64,000 nucleotides of DNA, from NCBI RefSeq assembly GCF_020524885.1, contig NZ_JAIVKJ010000004.1, positions 1 through 64,000 on the forward strand. Reading direction: 5' to 3'. The notes beneath the pieces were generated by a model. It ran no database searches and was not told the DNA's origin. It worked only from the letters and a program-made list of their open reading frames with translations. The DNA is from Microbulbifer elongatus. GTDB lineage: Bacteria; Pseudomonadota; Gammaproteobacteria; Pseudomonadales; Cellvibrionaceae. Of this stretch, positions 55,417 through 64,000 are shown piece by piece; within the stretch, counting starts at the first letter, position 1, and each line of letters begins with the position of its first letter. Both the position numbers and the translations under genes were made by a program.

Positions 55417-55959
55417 GTGCAGTCAACACTAACCCCTTATCTCGCGCTGGTTGATATTGCCAATCGCGCTAAAGCGCAGGCGCAGGGGCTGCCTGCCCGC
55501 CAGGAAGTCAAACCTTATTGGACGGGCATTGGATTTTCTCTGCTGGGACACCGCTTCGTCGCCGCCATGGAAGATGTGGTGGAACTGCTGGAGGTCCCGC
55601 AGTACACGTTTATTCCCGGGGCCCAGCCCTGGGTGCGCGGTGTGGCCAATGTGCGTGGCCGCCTGCTGCCGCTATTTGATATGGCCGCCTTTTTTGGTGG
55701 TCACCTGACCAGTCCACGCCAGCGCCGCCGCGTGCTGGTACTGGAGCATGACAAGATCTACGCCGGCCTGGTCGTCGACGAGCTTCACGGGATGCAACAC
55801 CTCGCGCTGGAGTACGGAAAGCTTCCGCCTTCCGATCTGGTGGAGCCGTTTGCGCCCATGGTGAACGGCCAGTTCCAGTTGCAGCAGGATCGCTGGCTGG
55901 TGTTCGATCTCCACGCGCTTTTGAATGATTTTCAGTTTGCAGACGCCGCGGCTCACTGA
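55417..55959 (+). CDS. pilI: PilI, CheW-like adaptor
   Basis: This 180-aa coupling protein has a CheW fold: GIGFSLLGHRFVAAMEDVVE, WVRGVANVRGRLLPLFDM and VVDELHGMQHLALEYG. It bridges PilJ and the kinase PilL. The GTG start at 55417 lies 19 bp after pilH; the ribosome site is weak. Confidence 0.9.
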   Translation: MQSTLTPYLALVDIANRAKAQAQGLPARQEVKPYWTGIGFSLLGHRFVAAMEDVVELLEVPQYTFIPGAQPWVRGVANVRGRLLPLFDMAAFFGGHLTSPRQRRRVLVLEHDKIYAGLVVDELHGMQHLALEYGKLPPSDLVEPFAPMVNGQFQLQQDRWLVFDLHALLNDFQFADAAAH

Positions 55960-56223
55960 GCCGCGGCTTTCTGTTTTCTGGTGTCCGTTGATTCGGGCAC
56001 GCCACCACCAACGGGGTGGCGACTGAGGTGAAGCGCCCGCTGTGCGTTAAACCTTTGCAGTTGCGAATATTCACGGCTGCAGCAAACCGTTGTCGGCAGT
56101 AGCCGGTTGTATTGGGGATGCCCACTTGGTTGGGTAGTACGGGATGAGAAGCCAAAAGGCTTCAGACTAGTGGTAATAACAAGAATTGGCCTGAGGTATA
56201 TGCAGGTCCGCCAGGAGTAAATT

Positions 56224-58401
56224 ATGAAAACAGGCTCCCAGAGTTCATTTTCCGCGTTGCGCAGTAACCCTGCCGCGCTGTTTATGGGTTTGCTGGTACT
56301 CGCCACACTGGCGGGGCTGATTGTCAGCATCTATTTGGTGCAGACCCACGCCGACCGGGATCAGGAGTATCTCGAAGACGTGGCAGAACTGCGCGCTCTG
56401 TCTTATCAGGTTGTGTCCTACGCACCGGCGGCGACCGCCGGCGATGAGCAGGCATTTGCCGACCTGGAGCGCACCATTAACCAAATGGCAGCGACCTGGA
56501 GCGAACTGCAGGCCATGGACAGCGGCAGTAAAAGTGCCCTGAACGAAGAGCTGGCCAGCTATGGCCAGATCTGGCGTACGCTGCGCGAGCAGGCCGATAC
56601 CATTCTTGGTAACAAGGACTCGATCATCTTCCTGAACGATGTGGCGAGTACCCTGAACGACTCACTGCCGGAACTGCAGGCAGAGCACAACAACATCGTG
56701 GAAATCCTGCTGGCCAACAACGCCCCGGCCAACCAGGTAGAGCAGGCCCAGCTGCAGGTATGGCGCGCCGAGCGTATCGGTCGAAATATCGACAAGATGC
56801 TCCAGGGTGGCGACGACGCGGAGTCTTCCGCTGACCAGTTCAATACCGACGCCAGCCTGTTCGGTAAGGTGGTAGAGGGCATGAAAGGCGGTGACGTGGT
56901 GATGGGTATCTCCCGCGTAACCGACACCGAAGCCCGCGAGTCTCTGGAAGAGATTACCGAGCTGTTCGAATTCGTGAGCTCCTCTGTACGCGAGATCTTC
57001 GAAGCCACCCCAGCGCTGTTTGCCACCCGTCAGGCAGCCGATGGTATCGCGACCTCATCGCCGCAGCTGCTGGAAGCGCTGTCCACCCTGAACGACCGCA
57101 TTGTGAGCCTGTCCGGCGAGCGCCAGCCGAACAACCAGACCATCGCGATTATTGCGGGTGTGTTCGTACTGTTGATTTTCGGCATGATGATTACCGCATT
57201 CTCCGGTACTCGCCGAACCCTGAAAGAAGAGACCGAGACCAACGAGCGTAACCAGCAGGCGATTATGCAGCTGCTGGACGAACTGGCCGACCTCGCAGAC
57301 GGTGACTTGACCACCACTGCGACGGTAACCGAGGCCTTCACCGGTGCGATCGCGGACTCCATCAACTACACCATCGACCAGCTGCGGGTACTGGTATCTC
57401 GAATCAACGGTGCGGCACAGGAAGTATCCTCCCTGTCCCAGGAAACCCAGCAGACCGCACTGCACCTGGCCGAGGCCTCTGAACACCAGGCCCAGGAAAT
57501 TGCTGGTGCATCCGCGGCCGTGAACGAAATGGCCGTGACCATTGACCAGGTATCTGCCAACGCCGCCGAATCTGCCCAGGTAGCGGAACGCTCGGTACAG
57601 ATCGCGAGCAATGGCGCCAAGGTGGTACAGAACACCATCAAGGGCATGGACACGATCCGTGAACAGATTCAGGACACCTCCAAGCGAATCAAGCGACTGG
57701 GTGAATCTTCCCAGGAGATTGGTGACATCGTAAGCCTGATTAACGACATTGCTGACCAGACCAACATTCTGGCACTTAACGCCGCGATCCAGGCCTCTAT
57801 GGCTGGTGACGCAGGCCGAGGCTTCGCGGTGGTTGCGGACGAGGTACAGCGCCTCGCAGAACGTTCCGCTGCCGCGACCAAGCAGATTGAAGGCCTGGTA
57901 AAAGCGATTCAGTCGGACACCAACGAAGCGGTAGTATCGATGGAATCCACCACTACCGAGGTGGTGCGCGGTGCACGCCTGGCGCAGGACGCGGGTGTTG
58001 CGCTGGAAGAGATCGAAACGGTATCGACCAACCTCGCATCCTTGATTCAGAACATCTCCAACGCGGCTCGCCAGCAGGCCTCGTCCGCGGGTCACATTTC
58101 CAACACGATGAACGTCATTCAGGAAATTACCTCACAGACTTCTGCCGGTACTCAGGCTACCGCACAGTCCATTGGTAACCTGGCCCAGACTGCCTCCGCC
58201 CTGCGCGATTCCGTTGCCGGCTTCAAGCTGCCGAGCGACGAAGAAGTGGATGGCGAGAGCGATCTCTACGATGGCGATCTGGCCGAGCTGTCTGAAGAGT
58301 TCCCGATGCTCGACGACGATTCCATTGACGGTGTATCTGCCGAAGAAGATGGTCTCGCAGCGCTCTCCTCCGAAGAGCGTGATGAGCGGGCCATGGCCTG
58401 A
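56224..58401 (+). CDS. pilJ: PilJ, methyl-accepting pilus chemoreceptor
   Basis: This 725-aa membrane receptor has an N-terminal transmembrane helix (residues about 18-40), two periplasmic PilJ sensor modules to residue about 295, a second helix ([20 protein letters not shown]), a HAMP-like segment, and a cytosolic signalling hairpin with [20 protein letters not shown] and [17 protein letters not shown]. Pseudomonas PilJ is about 40 residues shorter; the extra length is an acidic Ser/Glu tail ([20 protein letters not shown]). Confidence 0.94.
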   Translation: MKTGSQSSFSALRSNPAALFMGLLVLATLAGLIVSIYLVQTHADRDQEYLEDVAELRALSYQVVSYAPAATAGDEQAFADLERTINQMAATWSELQAMDSGSKSALNEELASYGQIWRTLREQADTILGNKDSIIFLNDVASTLNDSLPELQAEHNNIVEILLANNAPANQVEQAQLQVWRAERIGRNIDKMLQGGDDAESSADQFNTDASLFGKVVEGMKGGDVVMGISRVTDTEARESLEEITELFEFVSSSVREIFEATPALFATRQAADGIATSSPQLLEALSTLNDRIVSLSGERQPNNQTIAIIAGVFVLLIFGMMITAFSGTRRTLKEETETNERNQQAIMQLLDELADLADGDLTTTATVTEAFTGAIADSINYTIDQLRVLVSRINGAAQEVSSLSQETQQTALHLAEASEHQAQEIAGASAAVNEMAVTIDQVSANAAESAQVAERSVQIASNGAKVVQNTIKGMDTIREQIQDTSKRIKRLGESSQEIGDIVSLINDIADQTNILALNAAIQASMAGDAGRGFAVVADEVQRLAERSAAATKQIEGLVKAIQSDTNEAVVSMESTTTEVVRGARLAQDAGVALEEIETVSTNLASLIQNISNAARQQASSAGHISNTMNVIQEITSQTSAGTQATAQSIGNLAQTASALRDSVAGFKLPSDEEVDGESDLYDGDLAELSEEFPMLDDDSIDGVSAEEDGLAALSSEERDERAMA

Positions 58402-58536
58402 ATCTCCGCAACCGAAAACGACAATTAAGCGGACACCAGCGGGGCTCGCGGCCCCGCGGTGTAGAGCAGCAGATGAGTGGCGTCGGCGGTTGACGGCCGC
58501 CTGTCAGCGAGCAACCTGAATTACCGAGGACTTGGC
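58402..58536 (+). other. pilJ-pilL intergenic hairpin; pilK absent
   Basis: Only 135 bp separate pilJ and pilL. A hairpin GCGGGGC / GCCCCGC (58439-58457) lies in it. Pseudomonas has pilK, a CheR-type methyltransferase, at this position; no such gene fits here. Confidence 0.7.
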
Positions 58537-61500
58537 GTGAGTCGCGACAATCCCAATTTTGTAGCCCTGGATTGGCTGATCGGCGAAATCAACGAAACGT
58601 TGGCGCAAGCGCGCCAGCAATTGGAGACTTTTGCCTCGGACTCCGCTTCTGCGGACTCTTCTTCCTCGGACTCTTCTTCTGTTAGTGGGGCGGGCGACTC
58701 CTCCGGCCTGCTGAAAAGTTGTCTCGATCTAATTCACCAGGTACACGGCAGTCTGCATATGGCAGAGCTGACCGGTGCTGCGATGCTCGCCGAGGAAATG
58801 GAGCAGCTGGTGCATGCCCTGGCCAGCGGTGAAGTCGAAAACAGCGATGAAACCCGTGAATTTCTCATGCGTGCACTGCTGGAATTGCCGCTGTACCTTG
58901 AGAAAATTGCCTTCCAGCGCCGCGACAATGCGGTGCTGCTACTTCCCTTATTGAATGACCTGCGGGCAGTGCGTCGCGAGCGCCTGATCACCGAGGGTGC
59001 CCTGTTTGCGCCGGACCTTAGCGCGCTGGATCAGGCTGCTGGTGCACGCCAGCCACTGCTTTCTAACGCAGACAAGCTGCAGGAGCTGGTGGTCAAGCTA
59101 CGCAAGATGTACCACGTGGCTGCCGCTTCCCTGATCCGTGATGTAAATAGTGGCGAAAGCCTTGCCTACCTGAACAAAGTCAGCGAAAAAATGCTGCTGC
59201 TTTATAGTGGCAGCCAGCGCCAGCATCTGTGGGAAATCCTGCAGGGCCTGCTTGAGGGCATCGCCGATCACCGGGTTAACGTACTGCCGGCATTGCGCCA
59301 GTTACTGCGTCGAATCGACGTGGAATTCCGCCTGTTGCAGGGGCAGGGCGCACGCGTCCTGGACTTGCGCCCGGATCGGGATCTGACCCGCAACCTGTTG
59401 TTTTACGTCTATCTGTGCGGCCCAAATGGCCCGCGCACACAGGCTCTGTATCAGAAATTTGCCCTCGATCGCGCTGTCCCCGGCACTCCACGCCCGGATA
59501 CCGAAGATGCGCTGGCCATGGGCCCCGAAGCCATGGGCACTGCCGTTGCCGCCCTGCGCGAAGAGCTGGCCAGTGTGCGCGAGGCCCTGGACCCTAGCAT
59601 TGCCAACAGCGAGCGCCCACCGCTCGCCGATACCGCGGTGGTTGCCAAGCGCCTTGCCGATACGCTCGGTGTCCTGGGGTTGGAAAACCAGCGCACTCGT
59701 GCGCGCAGCATATACGAATACCTGCGCGACGCGTCGCGCAGCCAGGCCCCCGACGACCTGTTAATGCAGGCGGCATCGGAGCTGGTACAGCTGGATTCGG
59801 GTCTGGCAGCTGCGGCCGAGCGCGACAAGCGCATCGACAGTGAATCGCCATTGATGGGCGAGGCCACTGAACAGGTGCTGCGCGAAGCGCGTATTGGCCT
59901 GGAGACCGTCAAAGAGGCGGTGGTCGAATATATTGCCAGCCACTGGGATGCGGGCCAGCTGTCCCAGGTGCCCAAGCGCCTGCAGGAAGTCTGCGGTGGA
60001 CTGGATATGGTGGGATACCGCCGCGCTGCAGAAATTGTCGGTGCCTGTAAGAGCTACATCGAAGAGCGTCTGATCAATGCAGGCGACCAGCCGGACTGGA
60101 AACTGCTGGATACCCTCGCGGACGCCGTGACCAGTGTCGAGTACTACCTCGAGCGCCGCGCCGATGGTATTGAAGATGCGGATATGCTGCTGGCGCTGGC
60201 GGAAGACAGTGTGGCCACCCTGGGCTATGCAGTCGCTGACAGCGATGACGTAGTCACAGAGGTAGAGACTCAGCCCTTTGCAGATGTGCCGCAGGAACAA
60301 CCGGTCGCTGATGTGACTGTTTCCGAAGATGCTGAAGAGCAGAATGCCCTCGACAGTTTTGATTTCACCCTCGATCTGGATGAAGTCAGCGCTGAGCCCG
60401 CTGCAGAAGAGTCTGCCCCGCTCACTGAAGACCCTCTGGCCGGCCTGTCCAGTGCGGTGATCGAAGAGCCGGCCACAGAGCCACAAGTGGAATCTACAGA
60501 AGAGCCGTCCCTGATCGAAGAGAGCTGGTTCGCCGGCGACAGTGAAGCGGACGTGTCCTCTGCTGCGGAGCCTGCGACCGATGCCGAAGTGGAGTCCGAG
60601 CGCGCACAGCCCGAACAGCCTGCGCCGGTTCTGGAAGACGACGATACCAGCATCATCGATGACGAAATCGTTGAGATTTTCCTTGAGGAAGCCGGTGAAG
60701 TACTGGAGACCATCGAGCATTACTTCCCCCTGTGGGCGGCAAACTTCGAAAACCGCGACGCACTGGTGGAATTCCGCCGGGGCTTCCACACCCTGAAAGG
60801 ATCCGGCCGCATGGTCGAGGCCCTGGAAGTGGGCGAACTGGCCTGGGCCGTCGAGAATATGCTGAACCGGGTGCTCGACGAGACTGTGGCGCCGGGCCGT
60901 GGCCATGTTTTGCTGATCGAGCAGGTAGTGGCCAAGTTACCTTCTATGGTCGATGGCTTCCGCACCCGCACCGGCGATCCTGACCCCGCACGCACTGCAC
61001 AGCTGGAGAGCTGGGCCAAACAGCTTTCACACGGTGAAGTCCCGGAAGCACTGTTACAGGCTGCCAGTGGCGACGCGCAGGTTGCGGCGGAGTCTGAACC
61101 GCACGTAGAGCCAGTCGAAAACCTGGCCGAGGTGGATGACAACGCACAGCTGTGGGAAATTTTTGCCCAGGAAGCAGAAACCCACCTCGCGACCGTGGCT
61201 GAATTCCTTAGCGAGATGGAGCGCGCCGCGCCACTGTACGGTGTGCCCTCCGACCCGCTGCACCGTGCGCTGCATACCCTTAAAGGCTCCGCGCATATGG
61301 CGGAAGTCACCCAGGTGGCTGAGCTTATGGCGCCCCTGGAGCGCTTCGCCAAAGAGTTGCGCACCTATCAGGTTCCCATCGACAGCGATATTTTCGAACT
61401 GATCAGCGATGCGCGCCGCTATGTGAAGGCGGTACTGCAACAGATTTACAACGGTGAGCCACTGCGTGTTGAACGCAGCGAGCAGTTCCTGGCGCGAGTC

Positions 61501-64000
61501 GCCGAACTACAGGAGCGCGCTGTAGGTCATTTGATCCGCGAGCGTGAAGCGAACGAACCCAAGGCTGTCGATCCGCAACTGCTGGCGGTGATCATGGCCG
61601 ACGGCATGAAGGTTCTGCTCGACGCCGACCAGATGCTAAACCATTGGCGTCTGCACCCGGGTGACAAGTCCATCCTGTTGCCGGTGGCAGAGGAACTGGA
61701 TGTGCTGCAGCAGGCTGCAGGTCAGGCACAGTTGCCGACGTTGCAGGAGCTGGCCCAATTGCTACTGGCGGTTTACCGCCAGGTTATCGATGGACATCTG
61801 GAGGAAGAGCCGGCGCTGTGGGCGGCGCTGGAGCAGGGGCACAACGAATTGCTGGATCTGGTCGATGCGGTAGCCGCTTCCACCGATCTGCCGCCGGTGA
61901 GCGAAGCCGTTGGCGAAGCCCTGCGCTACCTGGCACAAGGGGATGACGGCGAAGCCGAAGAAGAGATCGATCTTTCCGAGTACGGTATCGATAGCAGTGA
62001 ATTCAGCTTTGGCGATGGTTACACCAGTGCCGTCGATGTAAAAGCGGATGAAGCTTCGTCTGACCATGATGAAGAAGCCTTCAGCTTCGATGACCTTGTC
62101 GCAGAAGAAACTGCCGCAAGTGCGGGCGACGACCAAGTTGATGGTGCGACGCCTGACGTGGAAGCCTCAGAGCCCGAACTTACTGTTGAATGGCTCGAAT
62201 CCGAGTTGTCGGCAGAGTTGCCGGCAGAAGAGTCTCTTGGCGAGCACTCTATCGATTCTGCAAGCGACACCGAAATCCAAATCACTGTGGAAGAGGCGCC
62301 AGCCGAACTCGAGCCTGAAGGGTTCTCTGAGGAGCTCGCTGATACCCGTTGGCTGGAAGACGCTGTCGCAAGCGCAGAACACTTGGGGGCAGAGAAAGCC
62401 GAGCCGGTGGAAACGGTCGTGCCGTCGTCGGGCACCGACGTTGAGACAGCAGCCGCGGCTGCCGCCGATTCCAGCGGGGGTATTACCGATGCCCAGCGTG
62501 GATTGCTGGCGGATATCGACCCAGACGTGGTCGAAGTCTTCCTGGAGGAAGCCGGCGACCTCATGGATGAACTCGAAGAGTTGATCCAGAACTGGGAACA
62601 GTCCCCGGACGATAGAGAGCCGCCAGAAGCCCTGAAGCGGGTGCTGCATACCTTCAAAGGTGGTGCACGTATGGCTGCCCTGATGGGACTTGGTGAAGTA
62701 GCCCACCGCTTCGAAACCGTAATCGAAAACATGCAGAGCGGCAGCTCGCCATCGGCCGAATTCTTTGCTGATGCCCATAGCATCTACGACCGCCTGGCGG
62801 CGGGTGTGGAAACCGTGCGTGCCTGGATGGGCGGTGAGGAGCTTGAATCTTTCTGCGCGCTGCTGGAGACCCGCTGGGCCGATGAGCAGGTTGCCGAAGA
62901 TGCGAGTCCGGTGGATTACGGCATGGAGTCTGAAGAGGTTCTGCCGGTTGCTGCTGAGCAGACGCCAGTTATCGACCCCACCGATACGTCTGCAGCGGAT
63001 GCTGCCGAAACGTCCAGCGATGATAACAGCTCCGCTGTGCCGCCAGTGCCGACTCCCGAAGTCGAGGTCATCGAAAAGGGCACCGCCCTGCAGCCCCAGG
63101 TGCCGGCCGCTGCCAGCAATGTGCTGCCATTTGTGCGCAAGTCAAAAGGTGTCGGCGACCGCGATGGTGGTCAGCCGCGTAACCAGCCCCAGGAAATGGT
63201 GCGGGTTGCCTCTGAACTGCTCGAGGAGCTGGTAAACCTCGCTGGTGAGACCTCAATTTCGCGGGGCCGACTGGAAGAGCAGGTGGGTGAATTCGGTCTC
63301 GCCCTGGACGAGATGGACTCCACCCTGTCGCGATTGAATGAACAGCTGCGCCGCCTCGATAAGGAAACCGAAGCCCAGATTTTGTTTCGCCAGGAACAGC
63401 TGGCGGAGCAGGACGGTGATTTCGACCCACTGGAAATGGACCGCTACTCGTCCATTCAGCAGCTGTCCAGGTCACTGCTGGAATCCACGTCCGACTTGCT
63501 GGAGCTGAAACAGACCCTTGGACATAAAGCGCGGGATACCGAAACCCTATTGCTGCAGCAGTCGCGGGTAAATACCGAGCTGCAGGAAGGCCTGATGCGC
63601 AGCCGCATGGTGCCCTTCTCCCGTCTGGTACCGCGCCTGCGCCGCATCGTGCGTCAGGTCAGTGCGGAGCTCAGCAAGCAGGTGGACCTGGTGTTCTCCA
63701 ACGTTGAGGGTGAACTGGACCGCTCCATGCTCGAGCGTATGGTTGCACCGCTGGAGCATATGCTGCGCAACGCGGTGGACCACGGTATCGAGTCCCCGGC
63801 GAAGCGACGCGAATCCGGCAAGGCCGAGCGCGGCCGCATTTCAGTCGCACTGGCCCGTGAGGGCAGTGAGGTGGTGATTACCATCAGCGACGACGGTGCC
63901 GGTATCAATTTGATGCGTGTGCGTGAGAAAGCGATCGAAAGCGGCCTGATGCGTCCCGACGCGGAGCTGTCCAACAACGAGATTATGCAGTTTATTCTGC
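58537..64000 (+). CDS. pilL: PilL/ChpA, hybrid chemosensory histidine kinase (partial)
   Basis: This is the first 1821 codons of a giant CheA-type kinase; it continues past the window. GTG 58537 follows CGAGGA. Visible Hpt histidines are His67 (IHQVHGSLHMAE), His751 (FHTLKGSGRM), His913 (LHTLKGSAHMA) and His1371 (LHTFKGGARM). The stretch between residues 1542 and 1640 is the dimerisation/P3 region (MVRVASELLEELVNLAGETS), followed by the kinase N box HMLRNAVDHGIES and G1 ISDDGAGINLMRV. Acidic Glu/Asp/Pro/Ala-rich linkers separate the domains. A short Ser/Asp repeat (residues 34-57) lies in the first linker. Receiver domain expected beyond the edge. Confidence 0.93.
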   Translation, partial: MSRDNPNFVALDWLIGEINETLAQARQQLETFASDSASADSSSSDSSSVSGAGDSSGLLKSCLDLIHQVHGSLHMAELTGAAMLAEEMEQLVHALASGEVENSDETREFLMRALLELPLYLEKIAFQRRDNAVLLLPLLNDLRAVRRERLITEGALFAPDLSALDQAAGARQPLLSNADKLQELVVKLRKMYHVAAASLIRDVNSGESLAYLNKVSEKMLLLYSGSQRQHLWEILQGLLEGIADHRVNVLPALRQLLRRIDVEFRLLQGQGARVLDLRPDRDLTRNLLFYVYLCGPNGPRTQALYQKFALDRAVPGTPRPDTEDALAMGPEAMGTAVAALREELASVREALDPSIANSERPPLADTAVVAKRLADTLGVLGLENQRTRARSIYEYLRDASRSQAPDDLLMQAASELVQLDSGLAAAAERDKRIDSESPLMGEATEQVLREARIGLETVKEAVVEYIASHWDAGQLSQVPKRLQEVCGGLDMVGYRRAAEIVGACKSYIEERLINAGDQPDWKLLDTLADAVTSVEYYLERRADGIEDADMLLALAEDSVATLGYAVADSDDVVTEVETQPFADVPQEQPVADVTVSEDAEEQNALDSFDFTLDLDEVSAEPAAEESAPLTEDPLAGLSSAVIEEPATEPQVESTEEPSLIEESWFAGDSEADVSSAAEPATDAEVESERAQPEQPAPVLEDDDTSIIDDEIVEIFLEEAGEVLETIEHYFPLWAANFENRDALVEFRRGFHTLKGSGRMVEALEVGELAWAVENMLNRVLDETVAPGRGHVLLIEQVVAKLPSMVDGFRTRTGDPDPARTAQLESWAKQLSHGEVPEALLQAASGDAQVAAESEPHVEPVENLAEVDDNAQLWEIFAQEAETHLATVAEFLSEMERAAPLYGVPSDPLHRALHTLKGSAHMAEVTQVAELMAPLERFAKELRTYQVPIDSDIFELISDARRYVKAVLQQIYNGEPLRVERSEQFLARVAELQERAVGHLIREREANEPKAVDPQLLAVIMADGMKVLLDADQMLNHWRLHPGDKSILLPVAEELDVLQQAAGQAQLPTLQELAQLLLAVYRQVIDGHLEEEPALWAALEQGHNELLDLVDAVAASTDLPPVSEAVGEALRYLAQGDDGEAEEEIDLSEYGIDSSEFSFGDGYTSAVDVKADEASSDHDEEAFSFDDLVAEETAASAGDDQVDGATPDVEASEPELTVEWLESELSAELPAEESLGEHSIDSASDTEIQITVEEAPAELEPEGFSEELADTRWLEDAVASAEHLGAEKAEPVETVVPSSGTDVETAAAAAADSSGGITDAQRGLLADIDPDVVEVFLEEAGDLMDELEELIQNWEQSPDDREPPEALKRVLHTFKGGARMAALMGLGEVAHRFETVIENMQSGSSPSAEFFADAHSIYDRLAAGVETVRAWMGGEELESFCALLETRWADEQVAEDASPVDYGMESEEVLPVAAEQTPVIDPTDTSAADAAETSSDDNSSAVPPVPTPEVEVIEKGTALQPQVPAAASNVLPFVRKSKGVGDRDGGQPRNQPQEMVRVASELLEELVNLAGETSISRGRLEEQVGEFGLALDEMDSTLSRLNEQLRRLDKETEAQILFRQEQLAEQDGDFDPLEMDRYSSIQQLSRSLLESTSDLLELKQTLGHKARDTETLLLQQSRVNTELQEGLMRSRMVPFSRLVPRLRRIVRQVSAELSKQVDLVFSNVEGELDRSMLERMVAPLEHMLRNAVDHGIESPAKRRESGKAERGRISVALAREGSEVVITISDDGAGINLMRVREKAIESGLMRPDAELSNNEIMQFIL

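Overview
The window reads as the chromosome of a marine-type gammaproteobacterium with Pseudomonas-like gene order. Blocks known from Pseudomonas appear almost intact: cytochrome c5/rep, lptM-lysA-dapF-DUF484-xerC, argH divergent from algZ-algR, pilU-pilT/yggS-proC-yggT/metX-metW/DUF4426/rdgB/hemW, trxA-rho, ubiD, hemC-hemD-hemX-hemY and yqgF-yqgE-tonB-gshB/pilGHIJ-chpA. Gene content and the breaks in order suggest a Cellvibrionales genome such as Microbulbifer. That is an inference from synteny, not a database result.

Layout. 1-458: gene-less stretch against the 3' end of a tRNA-Arg(CCG) gene, with three GGGCACA motifs exactly 11 bp apart; it looks like the edge of an integrative element. 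459-735: intact tRNA-Arg, a 42-nt half copy of it, and their common promoter. 890-7890: cytochrome c5, rep, an MmyB-type regulator followed by an orphan transporter, DUF3565/YaiI, and two acetyltransferases. 7931-9714: comM and ubiK. 9827-13078: a nitrogen module in which candidate NtrC sites and a well-spaced sigma-54 promoter precede a TorF-type porin, then glnK, amtB and a second glnK. 13517-20045: a short SutA homologue, xerC, DUF484, dapF, lysA, lptM, cyaY and argH. 20046-24412: algZ-algR, a lipoprotein amidohydrolase and a LysE exporter. 24438-26622: pilT-pilU twitching ATPases. 26708-35512: yggS, proC, yggT, a dynamin-like GTPase, metX-metW, DUF4426, rdgB and hemW. 35730-39978: trxA, rho (long leader), an RRM RNA-binding protein and ubiD.

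39979-45975 is the accessory part: AT-richer, with long gene-poor stretches, a 1239-bp IS3-family element whose orfB carries two nonsense codons, a sulfotransferase-like gene, a small secreted lipocalin-like protein, a 58-aa PLDc_N-type membrane protein, and a GT25 glycosyltransferase. Core genes resume with hemY-hemX-hemD-hemC (minus strand), which here lie far from algZ-algR.

50884-64000: ruvX, yqgE, a TonB-family protein and gshB on the minus strand, divergent from the pilus chemosensory operon pilG-pilH-pilI-pilJ-pilL(chpA). No pilK is found where it is expected, between pilJ and pilL. pilL runs off the right edge.

Themes: nitrogen uptake under probable NtrC/sigma-54 control; type IV pilus motility, with both retraction ATPases and the chemosensory array; heme, methionine, lysine and glutathione biosynthesis; and one horizontally acquired surface-modification patch. 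I found no CRISPR array, rRNA, or obvious multi-gene defence system.
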